A DNA stretch of 5,219 nucleotides from assembly GCA_016795255.1 (NCBI GenBank), contig JAEUIB010000079.1, positions 1 to 5,219 of the forward strand, given 5' to 3'. Every line of letters starts with the position of its first letter. Within the stretch, counting starts at the first letter, position 1. The translations under genes were made by a program, and so were the position numbers. The DNA comes from Planctomycetota bacterium. GTDB taxonomy: Bacteria > Planctomycetota > B15-G4 > JADJEK01. This document shows positions 1 to 5,219 of the stretch, piece by piece. The notes under the pieces are model-generated. The model saw only the letters and a list, made by a program, of their open reading frames with translations. It made no database searches and had not been told where the DNA came from.

Positions 1-1
1 C

Positions 2-202
2 GGTCAGGATCCGCCGGCGGGCACCGACAATCCGGGCCACGCGACCGGCGCGATCGACGGCGACAACGCGCTGAAGCTGCGCGAGCTGCCGCCGACGCCC
101 GAACACGACGGCAAGACCCCGCCGGTGCCGACCGACGCGAAGGACAAGCCCGCGACGCTCGATCCGGCGGTGCCGCCGCCGATCAAGACCGACGGGATGT
201 GA
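2..202 (+). CDS. C-terminal fragment of a protein with a proline-rich acidic tail (5' end outside window)
   Basis: The frame is open from the left edge to a TGA at 200-202 and gives 66 residues; the start lies outside the window. I do not recognise the protein. The visible part has 14 prolines and more Asp/Glu than Lys/Arg. It has short runs such as ELPPTPEHDGKTPPVP and DPAVPPPIKTDGM, no hydrophobic segment, no cysteine and no catalytic motif. It therefore looks like a disordered C-terminal tail or linker, as often ends envelope or secreted proteins; that is inference. The residue mix (Asp, Pro, Thr, Lys, Ala) is natural-looking, while the overlapping minus-strand frame is arginine-rich as expected of a shadow. 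It lies upstream of lpxK on the same strand, but the gap of about 200 bp does not suggest tight coupling. After the stop the same frame stays open to a TGA at 368-370 and runs through the 12-bp repeats. Whether it is a real gene end is likely but rests only on frame and composition. Confidence 0.72.
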   Translation, partial: GQDPPAGTDNPGHATGAIDGDNALKLRELPPTPEHDGKTPPVPTDAKDKPATLDPAVPPPIKTDGM

Positions 203-264
203 TTCCGCCGCGATCGAACGCGATCGAGCGCCGACCACGGGACCGACCTGCACATCGCGAGGCG

Positions 265-324
265 CGTCCCGGCCAACGTCCCGGCCAACGTCCCGACCAG
301 CGTTCCGACCGGCGTTCCGTCCAT
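265..324. repeat. Five 12-bp tandem repeat units upstream of lpxK
   Basis: Five consecutive 12-bp units are seen: CGTCCCGGCCAA (265-276), an identical copy (277-288), CGTCCCGACCAG (289-300), CGTTCCGACCGG (301-312) and CGTTCCGTCCAT (313-324). Divergence increases from left to right, with the first two identical and the last most changed. The array sits between the stop of the upstream gene (202) and the lpxK start (409), so it lies in noncoding DNA as annotated. Read in the frame of the upstream gene it would encode VPAN, VPAN, VPTS, VPTG, VPSI. It may be a slippage-derived microsatellite-like tract, a decayed coding repeat, or part of the lpxK leader. The sequence alone does not show a regulatory role. 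Confidence 0.85.
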
Positions 325-408
325 TGATAGAGTCTGCCGACCGCTCCGGTCGCGCGAGGCTCCTCCCTGAACGTCGAATCCCGTACGCGCAGCTCCGCTC
401 TCGTCGCG

Positions 409-1440
409 TTGGTCCGCCGTGCAGCGGGGCCCGAGCGCGGCGTTCGACTCGCGCTGCTGCGCGCCGCGCTGCGCGTCCTGTCGCTGCCGCATGCCGCGGC
501 CCTGCGCATCCATCACGCCGCGTTCGACTCCGGATGGCGCAAGCCGCAGCGCGCGCCGCTGCGCGTCGTCTGCGTCGGCAACCTGACTGCCGGCGGAACG
601 GGCAAGACGCCGATCGTCGCGTGGCTCGCGCGCGAGGCGCTCGCGCTCGGCAAACGACCCGCGATCGTGCTGCGCGGGTACCGGCGCGGCGCGAGTGACG
701 GCGTCGGCTCGGACGAGGCGCAGCTCTACGCGCGGATCGTGCCGAACGTGCCAGTGCTCGTGGACGCCGACCGCGTCCGCGCGGCGCATGCGGCGCACGC
801 GCTCGGCGCGGACGTGGTGCTGCTCGACGACGGCTTCCAGCATCGACGACTGCATCGCGACGTCGACCTCGTGCTGCTCGACGCGCGCGATCCGTTCGGC
901 GGCGGCGCGGTGCTGCCCCGGGGTTTCCTGCGCGAGCCGGAGCGCGGGCTCGCGCGGGCCCACATCGTCGTGTTGACGCGCTGTGATCGCGTCGACGCGG
1001 CCGGCCTCGCGGACGTCGAGCGGCGAGTCCGCGACCTGGCGCCGCGCGCGACGATCGTCCACGAAGTCCACGCGCCGACCGGCTTGGTCGGGCTCGACGG
1101 CGCGTGGATCGCGGACGTCGCGGCGTTGCGTGGCCAGCGCGTGACGTGCGTGTCGGGCATCGGCGATCCGACGACGCTGTCCGAGACGGTGACGCGACTC
1201 GGAGCGACGGTCGTTCGCGCGCTCGACTTCGGCGATCACCACGAGTTCACGGCCGAGCAGCTCGCCGAAGTCGCCCGCGAGCGCGACGCCGATGGCACGC
1301 GGTGGTGCGTCACGACCGAGAAGGACGCGATGCGGATGCGCTCGATCCCGTCGGATCTGCCCGTCGTCGCGCTCCGGATCGAGCCCCGGTTCGGTGACGA
1401 ATCCGAGGTCGCCGCGCTCCGCGCGACGATCGGTTCGTGA
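409..1440 (+). CDS. lpxK: LpxK, tetraacyldisaccharide 4'-kinase (lipid A biosynthesis)
   Basis: LpxK uses ATP to phosphorylate the 4' position of the tetraacyldisaccharide 1-phosphate precursor, giving lipid IVA, at the cytoplasmic face of the inner membrane. The 343-residue length is normal for the family. Seen in order: an N-terminal helical segment with hydrophobic stretches (about 12-35) that could associate with the membrane; the P-loop GNLTAGGTGKT (57-67); RGYRRG (89-94); SDE (101-103) where most members have GDE; DDGFQHRRL (140-148) with the paired aspartates; LPRGFLREP (169-177); SGIGDPTTL (249-257); FGDHHEF (274-280); and VTTEKDAMRM (301-310). These are the family hallmarks. The start is TTG at 409, which puts about 56 residues before the P-loop, close to the E. 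coli enzyme. No good ribosome binding site precedes it. The frame is open back to a TAG at 328-330, but upstream it offers only CTG codons at 334 and 367. The next gene starts 146 bp downstream. Identification is very secure; only the exact start is uncertain. Confidence 0.97.
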   Translation: MVRRAAGPERGVRLALLRAALRVLSLPHAAALRIHHAAFDSGWRKPQRAPLRVVCVGNLTAGGTGKTPIVAWLAREALALGKRPAIVLRGYRRGASDGVGSDEAQLYARIVPNVPVLVDADRVRAAHAAHALGADVVLLDDGFQHRRLHRDVDLVLLDARDPFGGGAVLPRGFLREPERGLARAHIVVLTRCDRVDAAGLADVERRVRDLAPRATIVHEVHAPTGLVGLDGAWIADVAALRGQRVTCVSGIGDPTTLSETVTRLGATVVRALDFGDHHEFTAEQLAEVARERDADGTRWCVTTEKDAMRMRSIPSDLPVVALRIEPRFGDESEVAALRATIGS

Positions 1441-1586
1441 CGCGGAACTCCCGACGGATCGGATGCTTCTTCGCGGATTCCGAAACCTTTTGGGCCTCCC
1501 GCGCTGAAGGGTTCTGTGGCTGAAGCGATCGCCGCGCCCTGAACGGTCGCCAGCGCGAGAAGAACTCCTCAACGCCTGGAGAAGCC
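1441..1586 (+). other. Intergenic leader between lpxK and the secreted protein gene
   Basis: This 146-bp stretch has no plausible gene. It is slightly less GC-rich than its surroundings, with the most A/T-rich patch around 1480-1491 (CGAAACCTTTT). The heptamer GCTGAAG occurs twice (about 1503 and 1519). There is no convincing hairpin followed by T residues, so no intrinsic terminator for lpxK can be named. The length and composition leave room for a promoter for the downstream gene, but I cannot place -35 and -10 boxes with confidence. Confidence 0.4.
1578..1583 (+). promoter_or_regulatory. Shine-Dalgarno site of the secreted propeller protein gene
   Basis: GGAGAA lies about 4-5 bases before the ATG at 1587 and matches the anti-Shine-Dalgarno core GGAG. 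It fixes the start codon of the downstream gene, and the resulting protein begins with a well-formed signal peptide, which independently supports the choice. lpxK in the same window has no comparable site. Confidence 0.75.
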
Positions 1587-3494
1587 ATGACGTCGACCTT
1601 CAAGTCGTCCATCTCGACCATTGCATCGGTGGTGCTCGGATTCCTCGGCGCGGATGCCGCCGCCAAGGACGTCACGTCCGAGCCGAAACCGCTCACGCTG
1701 ACTTGGCCGGGGCCGTCCAACGGGCTGCCTTCCGCGTGTCAGGTCCTGCATCGGACCAGTACCGGCCGCCACGCGATCCTCAGCGAGCGCGGCGGCGTCG
1801 TCCGCCTGCATACGAATCCCGCGACGTGCGACGTGTCGGTCGTGGTCTCGAACGCGGCGCTCGACGCGTGCGTCGTCCGCGGCGCGACTCCCGAAGGCGA
1901 CGTGGGCTTCGTCGCGGACTCGAACGGCGTGTTCGCGGTGGCGCCGGATCCGCTCGCGCCGAAAGGCCACGTCGTGACGCCGGTCGCGGCGTTCGATCAC
2001 GCGGCGATCGTCCGGCTGGTGGGAGGCGACCTCGGGCTCGACGGCGCGAAGGCACTGTTCGCGGTCGATCAGGCCGGAGTCGTCCACGTGGTCGCGATCG
2101 TGCCGACGCCGGGGATGCCGCTCGGTTTGGACACCGTGCGCGTCGGTTCGTTCACGCCCGTCGATCTCGCCGGAGCGGCGCTCGCGGTCGACGATCTCGC
2201 GCCGATCGACTGGAACGGCGACGCGTCCGACGAAACGCAGATCGTCCTCCGCTCCGGCTCGAAGCTCGTCGTCTGTGGACTCGGGGGGCAAGTCCTGCTG
2301 CAGCGCGACACGAACACCGATTCCGCGGTGTTCTCCGTCGTCACGACGAAGAACGGCAACGACGGCATCGCTTGGTGCGCCGTCGATTCGATCGGTCGAC
2401 TCGTGTTGCGCTTCGAGAGCGCGCTCGGGGCCGACGTCGACGTCCTGCTCGGCAAGTCGGCGGTGCGTGCGCTGGTGGTCGGCGACGCCGACGGCGACGG
2501 GGACGGCGATCTGCTGATCGCGCACGCGAACGGCACGACGTGCCACCTGGTGACGAACGCCGCGCGAGCGGGGGTGCCGGCGCCGACGAACGCGTTCTCG
2601 CACTACGACGCCGCGGTGTCGGCCTCGTACCAGTCGATCGTGTTCGAGACGATGTCGCCGACGTTCGCGACGCCGTCGTTCGCGCCGTTGTTCGACGACT
2701 GGTCGAGCTCCGGCGCGCCGGTGTTCGACGTCGCGATGCCGATGGAATCGAGCGACGTCATCGAGATCCGTTCGATGGCGGTCGCGTCGTCGAGCGCGCT
2801 CGCGCTGAACTCCAATCACGTCGCGTTCGGCGCCGCCGAGTACTTCGCGAGCTCGGTCGCGGCACCGACTCCGGCGCCCGCCAACTGGTCGTCGAACGGG
2901 CACCTGTACCTGACGGTCCGCGACGCTTGGTCGACGATGCCGAACAAGTCGCACCTCCAGGTCGTGGTGTGGCACCGCGACGTCGGTTCGTACACGGACG
3001 AGCTCGCGATCAGCGACACGTTCCACGCGATCGGTCCGGCGGCGTTCCCGGTCGAGATCCGGATCGACATCCCCGAGGTCGCGGTGCAGTCGGGCGGCAA
3101 TTGGGACGGAACGTTCGAGGACATCTACTACTGCGAAGTGCGCGCCGTGCAGGCCACCGGCTCGGAGCAATCCGGGTTCACGATCTCGGCGGCGGGCCGC
3201 AGCCACATCCTCGGGCTGGCGATGGACGACACCACGTACGACCCGAATACCGCGCCGACCACGTCGCTCGAAGTGCTCGTGGCCGACGAGCCAGGCACCG
3301 ATCTGCTCTCGAACTTCTGCTACCGGTTCACGTGCGCCGTCCAAGTCTGCAACGCGACGAGCATGATGCTCCTGGGACCGAGCATCGGGATCCTCCCGGC
3401 CAGCCGGATTCCGTTCTCGCCGAGTGCTTTGCCGCGATTGCCGGCCCAGAAGGAACTGGAGGAGGTCGACCCTCCGGTTCCGTGCGGGGCGTGA
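1587..3494 (+). CDS. Secreted VCBS/FG-GAP-like beta-propeller protein with a cysteine-containing C-terminal region
   Basis: A 635-residue protein with a signal peptide: Lys6, a hydrophobic core at about 9-21 and small residues ADAAA at 22-26 for cleavage near 24-26. Residues about 60-323 form recurring units of 45-60 residues ending in a glycine followed by alternating hydrophobics: GGVVRLH (69), GVFAVA (114), GVVHVVA (164), SKLVVCG (225), GRLVLRF (270) and GTTCHLV (316). This fits about six blades of a beta-propeller. The last unit carries GDADGDGDGDLL (299-310), a canonical FG-GAP/VCBS calcium-binding loop; DWNGDASDE (208-216) is a weaker version. From about 340 to the end the protein is probably beta-rich, with C516, C578, C583, C588 and C633, and I do not recognise a domain there. 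It has 11 cysteines in all, which in an exported protein suggests disulfides. The hydrophobic stretch near 593-604 is short for a membrane anchor, and no PEP-CTERM or LPXTG-type sorting signal ends the protein. The ATG is supported by a GGAG site. Such propellers usually mediate binding or adhesion; the function here is unknown. Confidence 0.9.
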   Translation: MTSTFKSSISTIASVVLGFLGADAAAKDVTSEPKPLTLTWPGPSNGLPSACQVLHRTSTGRHAILSERGGVVRLHTNPATCDVSVVVSNAALDACVVRGATPEGDVGFVADSNGVFAVAPDPLAPKGHVVTPVAAFDHAAIVRLVGGDLGLDGAKALFAVDQAGVVHVVAIVPTPGMPLGLDTVRVGSFTPVDLAGAALAVDDLAPIDWNGDASDETQIVLRSGSKLVVCGLGGQVLLQRDTNTDSAVFSVVTTKNGNDGIAWCAVDSIGRLVLRFESALGADVDVLLGKSAVRALVVGDADGDGDGDLLIAHANGTTCHLVTNAARAGVPAPTNAFSHYDAAVSASYQSIVFETMSPTFATPSFAPLFDDWSSSGAPVFDVAMPMESSDVIEIRSMAVASSSALALNSNHVAFGAAEYFASSVAAPTPAPANWSSNGHLYLTVRDAWSTMPNKSHLQVVVWHRDVGSYTDELAISDTFHAIGPAAFPVEIRIDIPEVAVQSGGNWDGTFEDIYYCEVRAVQATGSEQSGFTISAAGRSHILGLAMDDTTYDPNTAPTTSLEVLVADEPGTDLLSNFCYRFTCAVQVCNATSMMLLGPSIGILPASRIPFSPSALPRLPAQKELEEVDPPVPCGA

Positions 3495-3500
3495 CAGAAG

Positions 3501-3523
3501 GTGAATCCATGCGGTGGATTCAC
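3501..3523. terminator. Perfect 9-bp hairpin in the convergent gap, possible bidirectional terminator
   Basis: GTGAATCCA (3501-3509) and TGGATTCAC (3515-3523) are perfect reverse complements around a 5-base loop (TGCGG). The hairpin starts 7 bases after the plus-strand stop (3492-3494) and lies 33 bases beyond the end of the minus-strand gene (3557). That is where a shared terminator for two converging genes would sit. No T-run follows on either strand: the plus side continues GCTCTCGGTCTC and the minus side CTTCTGTCAC. It is therefore not a classical Rho-independent terminator. It could be a U-less terminator or an RNA 3'-end stabilising structure. The inverted repeat itself is certain; its role is inferred. 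Confidence 0.6.
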
Positions 3524-3556
3524 GCTCTCGGTCTCACCAATGTTGCTGGAGCCCCG

Positions 3557-5219
3557 TCACTCGTCGAACGCGAGCCCGTGGACCGCGATCGTCGCCCAGC
3601 ACGACGGCAGGTCGAAGTCGTCGCTCGACCACATCTGCTCGCGCGCGCGGCGGACCGCCTCGGCGGCGTCGGTTCCGCGTGCGAGCTCGCGATGCACGAG
3701 TCGGCCGAACTCGATCGTGGCCTCCAACTCGATCCGTTCGTCGGCGGCCAGCACGCATCGTGCGCCGGCGCGGAACCCGGCGCCGACGAACTGCGCCGCG
3801 CCGTCGTCGCCGATCCGCGACGGTCCGCGCGCGGCGGCGCACGCGGAGAGGATCAGCACGTTCGCGCGCAGCCACGAGTTGCCGTCGGTGGGGGACACGA
3901 ACCCACGCTCGTCGTCGGTACCGGCGAGCACGAGCGTCGCGAAGTCCTCGCGATCGAGGCGTTCGATCGCGTGCGCGAGGACATGCAGGATGCGCGGAGG
4001 TCGACTCGCTCCGTCGCGCAACGCGTCGAGGGTCGCGTTCGCGCCGAAGTGTTGCTCGACGAGCGAACCGTCGAACGGTTCGAGCAGCGCGCGCTTCGAC
4101 GCATCGCCCAACGACAGCGCGGGGAGTCGACCGGCGAGCTCCTTCGTCTTGTCGTCGAGTTCCGGCGCGGCGATCAGACGCAGTGCGGGCGAATCCGCGC
4201 CGCTCGCGATCTTGGGTCGCCGCGCCAGCGCCAATGCGACGGTCATCGACGGGACGCGCGCGATCGCCTTGGCCACGCCGAGCGGTCGCCCGTCGAGCGG
4301 CAGGACCTCGATCGGCGGATTGCCGAGCAGTTCGAGCCCCGTCACGTAACAGCCCGACCAGCGCGACAACTTCCGGCGGATGTTCGGCGGGATCAATCGC
4401 TCCGACCACGTCGACGCCTCGCGTTCGACGGCCGCCCTGTGTTTCGCGACCGCGGCCGCGTCGTCGCGCGGGATCACGAGCGCGACCCGGTCGCCGAGGT
4501 CGTTCCGCAGCGGCTCCGACAGGTAGCACCACGCGATCTCGGCGTGGACGATCTCGTCGCGGTCGACGGCGAACACGTGCGTCGATTGCCACGCGGGCAC
4601 GAACGCGACCCAACCGAAATCGTCGCGCAGGATCTCCGAGCGGATCGCATCGAGCGACGCGGCCGGCGCGTCCAGTTGGCGCGCGAGCGTGCCGACGGCT
4701 TCGCCGCGGAACAGGGGTTCGAGCACGGTCTCGTCGAGCGCCGGCGAAGCGGAACCAGCGATCGTCTCGCGGATCAGCTCGCCGACGACCGACCGCCGAC
4801 TCGAGTAGTTGAGGAAGCCGACGCCACCGGAGCGGGTCCGCGCCGACTTCCACGCCGCCAATTGCGCGCCGTACGCCTCTTGCAGCCGAGCGAGGGCTTC
4901 CTTGCGCTCGTCGTCCGTCGCGCCGGTCGCGCGCGCGAGCCGCATCGCGTGCACCGCCAGCAACGCCTGTTCGTCGACGTGGGGCGCCGGAGCATCGGCG
5001 TCCCGTCGCAACGCGGCGAGGCGAGCGCGGACGTCGTCCCAATCGGCGCGAACGACCGCGAGATCGAGCAACGTGACTTCCGCCAGCTTGCGGAGGCCGA
5101 ACGAAGGCGCGTCGATCCATGCGTCCTCGAGGTCGAGCCGCGCCGCATCGACGAGCGAAGGGTCGCGCAGCGCGAGCTCGGCCAACGCCATGCCGCGTCG
5201 CGCCTTCAGGATTCCTCTC
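3557..5219 (-). CDS. CHAT-domain cysteine protease (caspase-like clan), N-terminus beyond the right edge
   Basis: CHAT proteins are cysteine peptidases of the caspase/separase clan, usually with helical repeats ahead of the protease domain. Numbering here is from the in-window ATG at 5191 (544 residues). Residues 1-120 are helical and TPR-like. Residues 190-325 match the first part of CHAT domains: WVAFVP...HVFAVDRDEIV (194-215), then LELLGNPPIEVLPLDGRPLG (286-305) and VPSMTVALALARR (313-325). The catalytic core follows, with ILHVLAHA (401-408) supplying His407 and VLILSACAAARG (445-456) supplying Cys451. Next come GDDGAAQFVGAGFRAGARCV (461-480) and the family-typical end, GTDAAEAVRRAREQM (506-520) and CWATIAVHG (531-539). 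Both catalytic residues are present, so the enzyme should be active. There is no signal peptide, so it is probably cytoplasmic. The frame continues without a stop upstream of 5191 to the edge, reading RGILKARRG just before the ATG, with no ribosome binding site at proper distance. I therefore treat the gene as 5'-truncated. It converges on the secreted protein gene and is not in an operon with anything visible. Substrate and trigger are unknown. Confidence 0.94.
   Translation of the reverse strand, partial: RGILKARRGMALAELALRDPSLVDAARLDLEDAWIDAPSFGLRKLAEVTLLDLAVVRADWDDVRARLAALRRDADAPAPHVDEQALLAVHAMRLARATGATDDERKEALARLQEAYGAQLAAWKSARTRSGGVGFLNYSSRRSVVGELIRETIAGSASPALDETVLEPLFRGEAVGTLARQLDAPAASLDAIRSEILRDDFGWVAFVPAWQSTHVFAVDRDEIVHAEIAWCYLSEPLRNDLGDRVALVIPRDDAAAVAKHRAAVEREASTWSERLIPPNIRRKLSRWSGCYVTGLELLGNPPIEVLPLDGRPLGVAKAIARVPSMTVALALARRPKIASGADSPALRLIAAPELDDKTKELAGRLPALSLGDASKRALLEPFDGSLVEQHFGANATLDALRDGASRPPRILHVLAHAIERLDREDFATLVLAGTDDERGFVSPTDGNSWLRANVLILSACAAARGPSRIGDDGAAQFVGAGFRAGARCVLAADERIELEATIEFGRLVHRELARGTDAAEAVRRAREQMWSSDDFDLPSCWATIAVHGLAFDE

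Noticed and set aside
322..333. CATTGATAGAGT, a relatively A/T-rich patch upstream of lpxK that could be a -10 box
   Set aside because: No matching -35 element is seen in the repeat array upstream and the match to TATAAT is weak.
1444..1472. GGAACT at 1444-1449 followed about 16 bases later by TTCTTC, resembling an ECF-type promoter
   Set aside because: The second box is a poor match, the element lies more than 110 bases before the ATG, and one hexamer match is expected by chance. Not strong enough to annotate.
4..1572. A 522-codon open frame on the minus strand opposite lpxK
   Set aside because: Its translation is dominated by Arg, Ala, Asp and His with no domain, and it lies antisense to an unmistakable lpxK. 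It is a product of the GC-rich third-position bias. The GTLAGTLAGT run in it is just the 12-bp repeat array read backwards.
1569..3344. A 591-codon open frame on the minus strand opposite the secreted propeller gene
   Set aside because: The translation is a low-complexity Arg/Asp/His/Val mixture without motifs, while the plus-strand frame has a ribosome binding site, a signal peptide and an FG-GAP loop.
3501..4812. Two long plus-strand open frames (282 and 432 codons) opposite the CHAT gene
   Set aside because: Their compositions are Ser/Ala/Arg-rich or nearly poly-Arg, they have no domain, and they begin in the intergenic hairpin. They are antisense shadows.
3534..5120. A 528-codon minus-strand frame overlapping the CHAT gene in another phase
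   Set aside because: Its translation is extremely arginine-rich and has no motifs; the overlapping frame carries the full set of CHAT signatures including the catalytic pair.
1587..5219. The secreted propeller protein as a substrate or partner of the CHAT protease
   Set aside because: The genes converge, so they are not co-transcribed. One product is exported and the other appears cytoplasmic, and nothing but proximity links them.
1..5219. CRISPR array, insertion sequence, tRNA or rRNA genes
   Set aside because: No regularly spaced direct repeats with unique spacers, no transposase motifs or terminal inverted repeats, and no tRNA or rRNA signature sequences were seen. The only tandem array has 12-bp units with no spacers.

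Overview
The window is uniformly very GC-rich, with strong third-position G/C bias that leaves long open frames on both strands. It holds four protein-coding genes, two of them cut by the window edges. No RNA gene, mobile element or CRISPR array was found. The host is probably a Gram-negative-type bacterium that makes lipid A. An LpxK kinase, a secreted beta-propeller (VCBS/FG-GAP-like) protein and a CHAT-family protease together fit a Planctomycetota lineage best; a myxobacterial or other deltaproteobacterial host is possible. This taxonomic guess is inference from gene content only.

Layout: (1) 2-202, plus strand, the C-terminal end of an unrecognised protein with a proline-rich, acidic, probably disordered tail. 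(2) 203-408, a gene-free stretch with five 12-bp tandem units (265-324). (3) 409-1440, plus strand, lpxK, the lipid A 4'-kinase, starting with TTG. (4) 1441-1586, leader region with a clear ribosome binding site just before the next gene. (5) 1587-3494, plus strand, a secreted protein with a signal peptide, a roughly six-bladed degenerate beta-propeller containing one textbook Asp/Gly calcium loop, and a cysteine-containing C-terminal part I do not recognise. (6) 3495-3556, a short convergent gap with a perfect 9-bp hairpin. (7) 3557-5219, minus strand, a CHAT-domain cysteine protease of the caspase-like clan with the His/Cys pair intact. Its frame stays open to the right edge, so its N-terminus is probably outside the window.

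Functionally, lpxK is a housekeeping envelope gene. The secreted propeller protein is presumably extracytoplasmic. The CHAT protein faces the other way, belongs to a separate transcription unit and would act in the cytoplasm. Nothing shows that the three work together. The most interesting element is the CHAT protease, whose family includes known regulated proteases of bacterial immunity. Its likely partners would be encoded beyond position 5219, so no complete novel system can be claimed from this window.
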